From the NCBI GenBank assembly GCA_010671905.1, contig JAAHII010000001.1, forward strand, positions 4,340,001 to 4,404,000: DNA of 64,000 nucleotides. Direction: 5' to 3'. The notes under the pieces are model-generated. The model ran no database searches. It was not told the DNA's origin and was given only the letters and a program-made list of their open reading frames with translations. The position numbers and the translations under genes were made by a program. The stretch comes from Leptolyngbya sp. SIOISBB (lineage in GTDB: Bacteria; Cyanobacteriota; Cyanobacteriia; Phormidesmidales; Phormidesmidaceae). Below are positions 1 through 7,946 of the stretch, one piece after another (the first letter of the stretch is position 1; each line of letters begins with the position of its first letter).

Positions 1-330
1 TTTGAGGCGATGGGTACGACTTCTATCGGTTTTGGTAGCGACTTCTGATCATTAGTGAGAGGCTTACCAAAACTAGTTAGTGAGTCTGGTCAGTGAGGCT
101 GATGAGTGCTGGTTGTTCTGGATCGTAAAAGTCGTGATCCAGAGCGAGTCAGGGTTTATCCAGCCGACTGCTGAGGTATGTGTCGCGATTGCTAACAGTG
201 ATGTACTGGAGGCGTATAGTGGGGGCAATCAAGCTTCGGCTTGACGATCTTTCTTTCTACAGCTGCATGGCTCACGAACGCTGCTCAATATTGCTCGTTC
301 GTGAGCTTGGTCAGGTCACTATACATCCCC

Positions 331-987
331 ATGGATTTACCCAAACTCCACGATCGCTATCAGGCCGGTCAGCTTTTGGCTGACCGTTTGGGGGCTCAAG
401 CATTTTCGCCGCAGGGCTGGGTGATTGCTTTGCCTCGGGGCGGTGTCCCGGTTGGTTACGCGATTGCGCAGCGCTTACATTGGCCGCTAGATGTCTGGTT
501 GGTGCGCAAATTGGGAGTGCCCGATCAGCCAGAACTGGCGATGGGCGCGATCGCCGCCCCCAACATCCAAATGCTCAATTCAACCTTGATTCAGAATTTG
601 GGAATTACAGACAGACAGATTAAAGCCACTGCCCGAGCTGAGTTGCGCGAATTACAGCGTCGTGACCGGTGTTATCGAGGTGGGAGACCGTTACCGGATA
701 TTCAAGGCCAGCCAGTCATTGTGGTGGATGATGGGGTTGCCACAGGGGCAACCTTGCAAGCCGCGATCGCCGCCCTCAGCACCTTTCATCCCCTGAGTCT
801 GATGGCAGCGGTACCAGTAGCGGCTCCAGTCAGCTGGCAAATCATCAGCGCCCAAGTGGATACGAGTCTGTGTCTGATAGAACCGACGGCGATGGAATCG
901 ATCAGCCAATGGTACGACCACTTCGACGCCGTGGCCGACGCCACTGTCATTCAGCTGCTACGAGCCTGCCGCCTCCATGAATCATGA
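331..987 (+). CDS. Phosphoribosyltransferase-family protein
   Basis: A 218-residue soluble protein of the type I phosphoribosyltransferase fold. The PRPP-binding signature is clear near residues 130-150 (VIVVDDGVATGATLQAAI: two acidic residues followed by the TGAT phosphate loop). An early ALPRGGVPVGYAIA stretch matches the pyrophosphate-binding loop of this family. Such cyanobacterial proteins are usually annotated only as predicted phosphoribosyltransferases, and the substrate cannot be read from the sequence. The open frame extends upstream to a TTG at 241, but homologous-looking sequence starts at MDLPKLHDRY, so the ATG at 331 is preferred. It converges on the FAD oxidoreductase gene downstream. 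Confidence 0.85.
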   Translation: MDLPKLHDRYQAGQLLADRLGAQAFSPQGWVIALPRGGVPVGYAIAQRLHWPLDVWLVRKLGVPDQPELAMGAIAAPNIQMLNSTLIQNLGITDRQIKATARAELRELQRRDRCYRGGRPLPDIQGQPVIVVDDGVATGATLQAAIAALSTFHPLSLMAAVPVAAPVSWQIISAQVDTSLCLIEPTAMESISQWYDHFDAVADATVIQLLRACRLHES

Positions 988-1045
988 AGGTTCATCATGG
1001 CTTAGCTATCCGCATCACGTTAAAAGCACCTGATTTGATATCAAG

Positions 1046-2149
1046 CTACGCGGCAACACCTGATAGCTCTTGCAGTAACTGACAGACTTGCTGGGCTGTC
1101 GCTGGGGCTAGCAACACGCCGTTGCGATAGTGTCCCGTCGCCAAAATACCATTGCGAAATCCCTCAAGGGGTTGAATTACAGGGGCCGCTTGGCCTTGGG
1201 GGCGAGGGCGCAAACCATACCAAGTCGATAGCATTTGGCCGGATTGGAGGGCCGGGCAGTATGCAATGGCGGCTTGCCAGACGGCATCCAGAGCAGCTGA
1301 TTCGGGGAGGGGCGATCGCTCACCATCAGGTGGAAATTCCACGGTAGCGGCCACGCCGTAAACGCGATCACCCATGGGGACCAGATGGACATCATCACCA
1401 TTGATGACAGGCTGAAAGGACGCATCTCCCAAAGCTTCTGGCACTTGAATGCGCAATCCCTGACCGAGCACTGGTATGAGGGGCAACGTCTGACCCAGAT
1501 TTTGGGTCAGCAATTCACTGCCCAGACCGGCGGTCATGATGACCCAATCGGCAGGATAAGTTTGGGTCCGAGTACACACTCCCTGGAGGCGATCGCCCTG
1601 GTGTTCAAACCCAAGTACCGCCGTATCTGTGTGCAATTCCGCCCCTTGGAGTTGAGCCGCGTGAATGAGGGTTTGGGTCAATGCGGTCGGGGTGATTTGC
1701 AAATCTTGCGGCGAATAAATGCCGGCAATGACTTTGTCAGTATTGAGGTTAGGACAGGCCGCAGCAACTTGTGCAGGAGACCAGATATCTAGCTGCCAGC
1801 CTTGGCGTTGACGGATGGCTTGTAACGACTGCCAGCGCGGCAGCGTGGCCTGATCAAAACACAGACTGAGAATGCCCTGGCGGTTATGGGGTACCAATTG
1901 CCCCGTCAACTCAGCCAGTTCTGGCAGCAACGTCGCGTAACGGCGCAGGCTGGCTTCGCGTAAGCGCCAGTTACGACCTTTGACCTTGTGACTGATGACC
2001 CCCATAGCAATGCCCAGAGCCGCACCGGTAGCCCCCTGAGCTGGCTGCTGGGCCTCTAACACCGTGATGGTGTATTGGGGATGACGACTGAGTTCGTAAG
2101 CGATCGCCGCCCCCACCACGCCACAACCGATGATGACAATTTGGGGCAT
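1046..2149 (-). CDS. FAD-dependent D-amino-acid/glycine oxidase-like oxidoreductase
   Basis: A 367-residue DAO-family flavoenzyme. The N-terminus IVIIGCGVVGAAIAYELS is a Rossmann GxGxxG dinucleotide-binding motif, followed by a basic/acidic strand end (VLEAQ). The C-terminal YGLRPRPQGQAAPVI and GILATGHYRNGVLLAPATA segments match the second FAD-contacting region of glycine oxidase (ThiO) and sarcosine-oxidase relatives. ThiO makes the glycine imine for thiamine synthesis, but no thiazole gene is adjacent, so ThiO identity is only possible. It lies 6 bp downstream of psbQ on the same strand, so the two may be co-transcribed. Confidence 0.8.
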   Translation of the reverse strand: MPQIVIIGCGVVGAAIAYELSRHPQYTITVLEAQQPAQGATGAALGIAMGVISHKVKGRNWRLREASLRRYATLLPELAELTGQLVPHNRQGILSLCFDQATLPRWQSLQAIRQRQGWQLDIWSPAQVAAACPNLNTDKVIAGIYSPQDLQITPTALTQTLIHAAQLQGAELHTDTAVLGFEHQGDRLQGVCTRTQTYPADWVIMTAGLGSELLTQNLGQTLPLIPVLGQGLRIQVPEALGDASFQPVINGDDVHLVPMGDRVYGVAATVEFPPDGERSPLPESAALDAVWQAAIAYCPALQSGQMLSTWYGLRPRPQGQAAPVIQPLEGFRNGILATGHYRNGVLLAPATAQQVCQLLQELSGVAA

Positions 2150-2155
2150 CGGGGC

Positions 2156-2629
2156 TTAAGTCGTTTCGTCAGGAATCAAGCCGATAAAGGTATCAAAGTC
2201 GTCTAGGACTTCGCGATACTCTCGGCCAGCGGCGATCTGGTTGTAGTCTGCGGCAGCCGCGTCTAATTTTTCGAGATGTGCCCCAATTTCATCGGCATAG
2301 TATTGGGCTTGCTCCGCATCCTGTGGCAGTAGGCGAACGGCCACCCGGTCTAGACCGACCCGCAGTTCTCCCATCGGGCCATGAATAAAGGAACTGATGT
2401 TAACCCAATCTTTGCTTTGGATGTAGTCTTCTAACTCTGGGAAGCGATCGCGCAGCTCCGTTACCCGGGGAGCAAAGATCTCAAGTTGAGCAATTTGCTC
2501 AGCAGAGTAGGTGGTTGGCTGAGTTACCTGGGCGCCGCCGCAACCGACTAAACAGGTTGCTACCACAGCCAGAACCAGACCAAGGACCGAGCGTAAACGA
2601 GGCCATTTCATCTTGCTAAATATATTCAT
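2156..2629 (-). CDS. psbQ: Photosystem II lipoprotein PsbQ (CyanoQ)
   Basis: A 157-residue precursor with a basic N-terminus, a hydrophobic segment and a lipobox (LVGCGG, Cys near residue 30), so it is a thylakoid-lumen lipoprotein. The mature part is a four-helix bundle with the CyanoQ pattern FAPRVTELRDRFPELEDYIQ, then WVNISSFIHGPMGELR and a C-terminal FDTFIGLIP. In cyanobacteria CyanoQ stabilises the oxygen-evolving side of photosystem II. The ATG at 2629 is preferred over the longer frame because it puts the signal peptide at the start. The FAD oxidoreductase gene follows after 6 bp. Confidence 0.9.
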   Translation of the reverse strand: MNIFSKMKWPRLRSVLGLVLAVVATCLVGCGGAQVTQPTTYSAEQIAQLEIFAPRVTELRDRFPELEDYIQSKDWVNISSFIHGPMGELRVGLDRVAVRLLPQDAEQAQYYADEIGAHLEKLDAAAADYNQIAAGREYREVLDDFDTFIGLIPDETT

Positions 2630-2807
2630 GGTGCATTCTGCATAAACCTGTAGGAGCATCTATCGGCTCGTCTTTCATCTTACTGTCTACCTGGATGCCT
2701 TGATCGACTAAATAGCGGTAGATCGGCCGTGCCCAAGCCCCCCTCTCAGAAGAACTGATAGCTCCGTGTTTCAATGGAAACTAGCAGGGAAATGAGAGCA
2801 CGTCAGC

Positions 2808-3588
2808 ATGTTGCCCAAAGAAGACCTCCTCAAGTCGGTGGAAAACCCAGCCGCCATGACTCGGGTACTAGACCTGGCAGAACAGGCGATTCGCACTTGG
2901 GAAATTGTCTTTACCGACTTTCTGTCGCCACCTGAGCTCGTAGAAGCGCAGGCAATTTGTCAATGCCTCACCGAAGTGCATCTGAGGATTGGTGGCGGAT
3001 ATCCCCAAGCAGAAAGGCAGCGAGCAGCGATCGCCCGTACCGATCTGCCGTTAGAGGAAACGGAAGTGCCCTTAGCGCTGCTAGATATCTCAGGTAATTT
3101 CTTATTTGATACGGCGACCCATCGCGACTTTTTTGGGCGCCCTATTGGGCACCGGCATTGTGCGAGACAAAGTGGGCGACATTATTGTGTTAGGTGAACG
3201 TGGCGCCCAAGCGATTGTGGTGCCGGAACTGGTGGAATTCTTAGAAATGAGCTTGACTCAGGTCCGATCAGTGCCGGTCAAGACGCGACCCATTGACTGG
3301 AATGAACTGCGCGTTCGCCAGCCGAAAAAGAAGGAACTGACCACGGTGGAAGCATCCTTGCGGTTGGATGCTGTTGCCTCGGCGGGCTTTGGCATGTCAC
3401 GCAACAAAATGGTGGATTTGATTAGCACGGGTGACGTCCGAGTCAACTGGAAAACAGCCAAGCAAGCCAGTCACACCCTCAACACAGGAGATTTGGTCGC
3501 CATTCGCGGCAAGGGACGGCTGGAAATTGGCGACATCGCCATCACTAAAAAAGAACGCTATCGGATCAACCTCACCCGATATGTGTAG
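2808..3588 (+). pseudogene. Photosystem II S4-domain protein (YlmH-like), frameshifted
   Basis: Two overlapping frames together make one protein of about 259 residues. The first frame (2808 to about 3130) carries the N-terminal part ending ISGNFLFDTATHRDF. The second frame (about 3133-3588) continues LGALLGTGIVRDKVGDIIVLGE and ends with an S4 RNA-binding domain (LRLDAVASAGFGMSRNKMV, GDVRVNWKTAKQ). The break is a run of six T at 3129-3134; five T would restore HRDFLGALLG in frame. The family (TIGR03069 type) is near-universal in cyanobacteria and linked to photosystem II or ribosome quality control. It is therefore either a sequencing indel, transcriptional slippage on T6, or a real recent pseudogene. 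Confidence 0.85.
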
Positions 3589-3687
3589 GGAAAATCCATC
3601 GCGATCGCCCCTTGGGTCATAGCTGATGAAGCTGACGCACTAATATTCCCAACGCTGGCAACGCAGAGACGTGGTGCCCATAAAGAC

Positions 3688-4191
3688 TTAATCAACCTCT
3701 AAATTGAGCCGATAATCAATGCGGCCCACGCCAGACATTTGTTGACTAATGGCCAGACTAGGACTATCAAACTGCAATCGCACTCCGGCACTGTGAGGGA
3801 AATAGGTGCCCGTGACCGCGATTGCGGTAGTGCTGCCCTCCGTTAAATAAGGCGCCACATCTAACTGCGTGGTGTCAGCGGTTAATTCGGCCACGCGATC
3901 GCCATTAATGAGAATGTCGCCCGACACCTCGGCCGAGGTCTCAATGGTCAAGATATGGGGTTCAGACAGGTCAGCCCGATCAACCGTGACTGTGTTGGTC
4001 TGTCGCTGTGAAGAGGTTGAGACTTGAGCCATGATTGCTTCATTCAAAAAGGCTTGCGACAAGGCTGCATCCAGTGTCTCTAGCCATGGACTCTGACGTA
4101 AAAACGAAATGTGGGCAATGGATGACGGCATCATGGTCATTTGCAGACCCAGCGCCGTGCCCATAGCCCATAACCAACGATGCCGTTCCAT
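3688..4191 (-). CDS. Putative secreted protein, unknown function
   Basis: A 167-residue protein not recognised as any named family. It starts with a basic MERHRW followed by a hydrophobic stretch (LWAMGTALGLQMTMM), which looks like a signal peptide or anchor. The rest is rich in T, V, S and D with alternating polar/hydrophobic residues (RQTNTVTVDRADL, HILTIETSAEVSGDILINGD, GSTTAIAVTGTYFPHS), so it is probably a beta-sandwich. It is the last gene of a minus-strand run of five small exported proteins and lies 29 bp after its upstream neighbour, suggesting co-transcription. An alternative start lies at 4212. Confidence 0.6.
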   Translation of the reverse strand: MERHRWLWAMGTALGLQMTMMPSSIAHISFLRQSPWLETLDAALSQAFLNEAIMAQVSTSSQRQTNTVTVDRADLSEPHILTIETSAEVSGDILINGDRVAELTADTTQLDVAPYLTEGSTTAIAVTGTYFPHSAGVRLQFDSPSLAISQQMSGVGRIDYRLNLEVD

Positions 4192-4220
4192 TACCCACCT
4201 CCGATTAATCACATTAGGAG

Positions 4221-4610
4221 CTACTGACTCCGCTGCCGTCGTAACTGTTCCGCTGGGTTATAAACATCGACCTGTACTTCGACCGGCACCGCCACCGTAG
4301 GGCCAGTCACCGGCGATGCTGATTCCGAGGCTTGTCCTCGAATCCGATGGCGGCTTTGGCGCGTTTGGCGCACTTGACCAGTGCCCCCCACCTGAACTTG
4401 ACGGCTGGTGCTGACACTGGTGTTGCCGACGCAAGCGCCTTCGGCCTCAATATCAACCTCATTGATCTGTTCAGTCGGCTGACGAGAGCCGGTCACAGCA
4501 GTCTGTACAGCGACATCTGCGACCACACACTGGGCGATCGCAGGGGACACCGCACCCACCAGGGGCAGTAGCAATGGCACGCCCCAGAGCAAATAAAAAC
4601 GATTCATCAT
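4221..4610 (-). CDS. Small secreted repeat protein, unknown function
   Basis: A 129-residue protein with a clear signal peptide (RFYLLWGVPLLLPLVGAV, cleavage likely after SPAIA). The mature part has two cysteines and the motif NTSVSTSRQVQVGG. This is close to NTTISTSRVQVTM in the gene just upstream, so the two are probably paralogues. It ends with an arginine/glutamine-rich basic tail (QLRRQRSQ). No enzyme motif is seen. The context (a run of small exported proteins) suggests an extracellular or surface structural role, which is inference. Confidence 0.6.
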   Translation of the reverse strand: MMNRFYLLWGVPLLLPLVGAVSPAIAQCVVADVAVQTAVTGSRQPTEQINEVDIEAEGACVGNTSVSTSRQVQVGGTGQVRQTRQSRHRIRGQASESASPVTGPTVAVPVEVQVDVYNPAEQLRRQRSQ

Positions 4611-4640
4611 GATGGTTTCTTGGCGTAGTTGACTACAAGG

Positions 4641-4961
4641 TTATTGACAGACCATGACGCGACTCTGGCTTTGCGAAATCACGCGATCGCCGTTATCCAT
4701 CACCGCATAGTCTTGTGATCGCTGCCGCTGCTGAGAGCAAGCGAGGGTGCGCACAGCACTCGCCGAGGGCATGGTGCGCGTGGCGGGGGTAATCCCCTGG
4801 GTCACATTCGTTGGGCTACCGGTGCGCACTTGCACCGAGCCGTTATCGCGCATCGTGACCTGCACCCGACTAGTGCTAATCGTGGTGTTGGCTTGTGCAC
4901 TGGCGATGGCTCCCACCACCAGAGCGATCGCAAACACCGAAGCATGAATGGTTCTTTTCAT
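4641..4961 (-). CDS. Small secreted protein, unknown function (paralogue of neighbour)
   Basis: A 106-residue protein starting MKRTIHASVFAIALVVGAI, a typical signal peptide with cleavage near ASAQA-NTT. The mature region shares the N-T-[ST]-[IV]-S-T-S-R motif with the next gene downstream and ends with two cysteines (TLACSQQRQRSQDY, RVMVCQ) that could form one disulphide. The frame extends to 5039, but the ATG at 4961 sits directly before the signal peptide and is preceded on the minus strand by a purine-rich AGAGGGA sequence about 7 bases upstream, so it is the likely start. Function is unknown. Confidence 0.6.
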   Translation of the reverse strand: MKRTIHASVFAIALVVGAIASAQANTTISTSRVQVTMRDNGSVQVRTGSPTNVTQGITPATRTMPSASAVRTLACSQQRQRSQDYAVMDNGDRVISQSQSRVMVCQ

Positions 4962-5126
4962 CAGAAATCCCTCTTCAATAACAAATAGAGGAGTTAGCCC
5001 GGATAGACGACAGGAATTGCCCAGCGCTATCCGGACCAATTAAAAGAGTGTTAGCGGTGGCTGTGGTTACCCCAACCCCCTAAAAGGTCATCGGGTCACC
5101 GAACCGCAGCTAAGCAACTGCATCGC

Positions 5127-5489
5127 TTACTGGTCAATCTCAATGCGTTGACGACCGCGCCCGCGACCACGAGCCCGACCCCGCCGTTCTTCGATGTCAC
5201 TGATTTGAGTATTTTCTTGGATCACGGCGTTATCATCGCCCACGACGTAGCCGCCCTGGTAGACATCCTGTACCACGCCAGTGGCATCAGTAGCTCTGCC
5301 CGGACGCCCGCCCCGGACTCGAATGCGCTGGATTTGCTCACTGCTTTGCACAGCAGCATTACCATTGCCGTCAATAATCATGTCTTGGGTAGTTTGCTGC
5401 ACAACCGCAGTATCTGCGTTGGCAGGCAGTGCAGAAACACCAACCACCAACATACCTAAAACTCCAAAAACAGAAATCTTAGACAACAT
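5127..5489 (-). CDS. Secreted curlin-like repeat protein with basic RG tail
   Basis: A 120-residue protein with a signal peptide (MLSKISVFGVLGMLVVGVSALPANA). The mature part has two imperfect repeats, QDMIIDGNGNAAVQSSEQI and GGYVVGDDNAVIQENTQI, of pattern (hydrophobic)2-x-G-x-x-N-x-(A/V)-(V/I)-Q-x4-Q. This resembles the S/Q-x-G-x-x-N-x-A-x-x-x-Q repeat of curlin subunits. It ends in an arginine/glycine-rich segment (RRGRARGRGRGRQR). The 5900-6349 gene has the same architecture, so they are paralogues. An extracellular fibre or matrix role is inference. Confidence 0.7.
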   Translation of the reverse strand: MLSKISVFGVLGMLVVGVSALPANADTAVVQQTTQDMIIDGNGNAAVQSSEQIQRIRVRGGRPGRATDATGVVQDVYQGGYVVGDDNAVIQENTQISDIEERRGRARGRGRGRQRIEIDQ

Positions 5490-5691
5490 AATGTTTCCTC
5501 AATGAGTGAGTATTTCTTTGCGTGAAATCCAGAAAGAAGCAATTCAAAATCTTTTGGAAGCAAAAAATGCTTGAATTCAAGATTCGGAATTATCACCTTT
5601 CCTTTAGTATCAAAGACAGCGCAAAATAAGATAATGTTCCCATTTTTATTGCCAATTTATGGACTTATTCTTGTCAATTAAAATCCCTATA

Positions 5692-5724
5692 AAACAAAAA
5701 ACGCCCTGCAGATAGGACGTTTTC
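5692..5724 (-). terminator. Probable intrinsic terminator between the two curlin-like genes
   Basis: Read on the minus strand, the sequence is AAAACGTCCT, then ATCTGC, then AGGGCGTTTTTTG. This is a short stem with one mismatch followed by a T-rich stretch. It lies about 180 bases after the stop of the 5900-6349 gene and 200 bases before the start of the 5489 gene, so these two paralogues are probably transcribed separately. Confidence 0.55.
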
Positions 5725-5899
5725 TGATTGGAATATTAGACTCAGATGATTACAGTAATTGCACCCATTAATGGCAGTATAAAATCTCGAATCAATTTTT
5801 GTGATTAAGCAGCACGTGATTCTATTTAAGAATCAACAATTCAGCTGTCAGTCTGATAACTAACGAGACAAGACTCTGATCACTGCTGAGCATTGCTCC

Positions 5900-6349
5900 T
5901 TAATCGTCGTCGTCATCATCATCGTCGTCGTCATCATCATCATCATCGTCATCGTCGTCATGACGACGCCCCCGGCGGCCCCGCTCATTGTCGTCGTCAT
6001 CATCTTCAAATTCCGGACCTTCACCAGATCGACGACCGCGACCGCGTCGCTGCCCTCGATTAGACGATTCACTAGTCTGAGTCGATTCTTGAATCACCAC
6101 ATTACCAGAGCCGTCAATGGTCACGCCTTGTAGGACATCTTGAATCGTCACGGAATTCCTGCGACCCTGGCCTCGACCACCGCCTCGGATGTCAACCTGA
6201 TTAATGATTTGAATTACCTGATTGTTGTTACCGTTAACAACCGCTTCTTGGGTACTAACTTGCTCTGTCGTTTGCGCGATCGCCGGTAACGCTACAGCAC
6301 TCAAAATTGCCGATCCCACAAGACCACAAACTCTGCCAGGTTTACTCAT
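5900..6349 (-). CDS. Secreted curlin-like repeat protein with poly-aspartate C-terminus
   Basis: A 149-residue protein. The signal peptide covers about 25 residues (GLVGSAILSAVALPAIAQ). Two repeats follow, QEAVVNGNNNQVIQIINQ and GVTIDGSGNVVIQESTQ, matching those of the downstream paralogue and resembling curlin repeats. Then comes a basic RG-rich segment (RGQRRGRGRRSG), an acidic EFEDDDDDNE patch, another RRGRR and a final run of 19 consecutive aspartates. The block design (hydrophobic N/Q repeats, strong positive, strong negative) suggests a surface protein that binds divalent cations or pairs electrostatically with the RG-tailed paralogue. That is inference. A shadow frame on the same strand (5860-6072) is not a gene. 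Confidence 0.7.
   Translation of the reverse strand: MSKPGRVCGLVGSAILSAVALPAIAQTTEQVSTQEAVVNGNNNQVIQIINQVDIRGGGRGQGRRNSVTIQDVLQGVTIDGSGNVVIQESTQTSESSNRGQRRGRGRRSGEGPEFEDDDDDNERGRRGRRHDDDDDDDDDDDDDDDDDDD
5903..5959. repeat. GAY trinucleotide microsatellite encoding Asp19
   Basis: There are nineteen consecutive GAC/GAT codons (read as ATC/GTC on the plus strand) directly before the stop codon. The codons are mixed, not a pure repeat, so it is older than a fresh slippage product. Copy changes would keep the frame and only alter tail length. Confidence 0.9.
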
Positions 6350-7216
6350 GATGTTTCCGTAAAAGTGCGAATTCCCTCTGTATGACCTAGTAGAAAACCG
6401 TAGAGTTCCGATTCACTTTTTGAAAACTTTTTGGATTCCCGGAAATCTTCCGGAAAGGGATAGATACATGACGGAAGATATGGTCTTAAGTTTCAGAAAT
6501 GAGTAAGCGCTTAAGTTCTTTATCAATTATATTTGTGGTCAACTACTGATAGACCCCTATGAGCAGTCAGAGTTCCTAAATCGAGTCGAATTCCAGAGAA
6601 CTTGATACCTCAGGGATAGGTCTTAAAGTTCATATAAAGTTTCTATGAAGTTGATGCTGCCGAAGCGGATGTAACTGCTGTGCACCATCGACTAAAAGGC
6701 ACTGACTTCTCAGCGTCGATAAGGAGTATTAGTCAGGCTGTACATGCACGGCCATTTCATTCTCGTAGGAACCCTAAAATTCTAAGGTTTCAAGCCAAGC
6801 CGAGCATTTGAGAATTGAATGAGTCAGCCCTCTCCGCCCGCATCCGAAAGCATTGAATTCTTGAAATGTGTGCCGATCTCCCTGATCCTCGCCACCCCTC
6901 AGATAACTGACTTTTCCTACTAAGTCCTAGAACAACCAAATATCAAGGGTTCTGGGAGTGAAGATGGTTCTCAACAAGAGGTGTCTATTGAGAATTACTA
7001 ACGAGCCTTTAGGCTTCCAGGGTGGTCAAATCCTGCCGGATTTTTCTCCCAAAAAGATAACGGGAAAAGTCAGCTCAGATAAAGGACACCAGATGGCCTT
7101 ATGCTTAGCCCTTTTCACGCTAGCAGTCACGGCTGGGAACCGAGGCTTCCTAAGTAGCAATTATCTTAAAAGTCGAGCTTGGCTGGCAAAATCGACAACC
7201 TGAGCTTGTTTGAGGG
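6350..7216. other. Intergenic region without a convincing gene
   Basis: This stretch of 867 bp is AT-richer than its surroundings. It holds the upstream region of the poly-Asp protein gene and an 81-codon open frame (6958-7203) without family features. No RNA gene or strong promoter could be identified. Confidence 0.5.
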
Positions 7217-7360
7217 CTAACTCGAAGTGTAGTGTGCCGTCACCAATTCATCTGGCCAAGGTGATCGCGACTTCAGCATGGCGTTGAGGCAAGTCAGGAG
7301 TTTGCTGGCACAGGCAAGCAAAGCTACTTTCTTGTCCTTGTCTTTGTCCAGCAGATGCTG
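7217..7360 (-). pseudogene. IS110-family transposase, C-terminal fragment
   Basis: The minus strand reads DKKVALLACASKLLTCLNAM followed by LKSRSPW and a stop. This matches the usual end of IS110/IS116/IS902 transposases (K-V-A-L-x-A-C-x-x-K-L-L-x-x-L-N-A-M). Only about 47 codons remain; the catalytic DEDD and serine domains are absent. It ends abruptly at the MITE-terminus-like sequence starting at 7362, so later insertion or deletion cut it. Confidence 0.6.
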
Positions 7361-7418
7361 ATATAGCAAGCCGCACAAAGGTCTAGTCGGTCAAAGTGGT
7401 CGAAAGTATAGAGAACTG

Positions 7419-7812
7419 CCGAGGCCTGCCCCGTATCGTCTTGGCCTGCGCCAGAAAGCGATCGCCGTGCTCGCAGCGGGGCAATCTAAAGCCGCTGTCA
7501 GGCGGTTAATGGGCATGGGAACCACCACTCTGACTGAATGACATAATCGCTATCACGCTAGCGGTGAGATTGTCGCCAAACAAGTCTACCAACCGGGCCA
7601 TAGTCACACAATTACCGATTGGGAAAAGTTTCGTGCGTTTGCCACGATGCCCGGAGACCAGACTCAGGCCGAAATGGCCCAGTTGTGACCCGAGGAGATT
7701 AGCGAAGATACGATTGGGCGAGCGCTCAAGCGGATTGGCGTGACGCGAAAAAGCGGTGCGACCCCGCGTCGGCCTCCAGTTTTAGGGAACGCGCACCAAG
7801 ACAAAGACCTAT
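7419..7812 (+). pseudogene. IS630-like transposase remnant
   Basis: One frame reads PAPYRLGLRQKAIAVLAAGQ, SKAAVRRLMGMGTTTLTE-stop-HNRYHASGEI, then DWEKFRAFATMPGDQTQAEM and AQL-stop-PEEISEDTIGRALKRIGVTR. This is the N-terminal helix-turn-helix half of an IS630-type transposase, broken by two in-frame TGA codons. The DDE catalytic half is missing; the sequence runs into a 105-bp MITE. It is non-functional. Confidence 0.75.
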
Positions 7813-7914
7813 AGCAGAATGCGGAATGCGGAGGTCGGAATGCGGAATTGAAATGCTTTCCAGAAAGTGGTTTCAACCATCCAGGGTGACCTAATCAAAC
7901 TGCGGCTTGCTATA
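7810..7914 (-). repeat. MITE-like repeat A, copy 1 (105 bp)
   Basis: The ends are TATAGCAG and CTTGCTATA, short inverted repeats including a TA that may be the target duplication. Read on the minus strand it matches 55803-55900 along its whole length (TATAGCAAGCCGCAGTTTGAT at the start, TTCCGCATTCCGACCTCCGC near the end). A solo end lies at 7362-7375 and a diverged half at 28045-28076. It has no coding capacity. Confidence 0.8.
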
Positions 7915-7946
7915 TCTCTACACCGAAAGGGATCCAGAAATACGCT

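Noticed and set aside
5860-6072. 70-codon Met/Thr-rich frame
   Set aside because: Shifted frame of the poly-Asp microsatellite; composition is an artefact of the GAY repeat.
6958-7203. 81-codon frame in the long intergenic region
   Set aside because: No recognisable family, no clear ribosome-binding site, and it lies beside mobile-element remnants.
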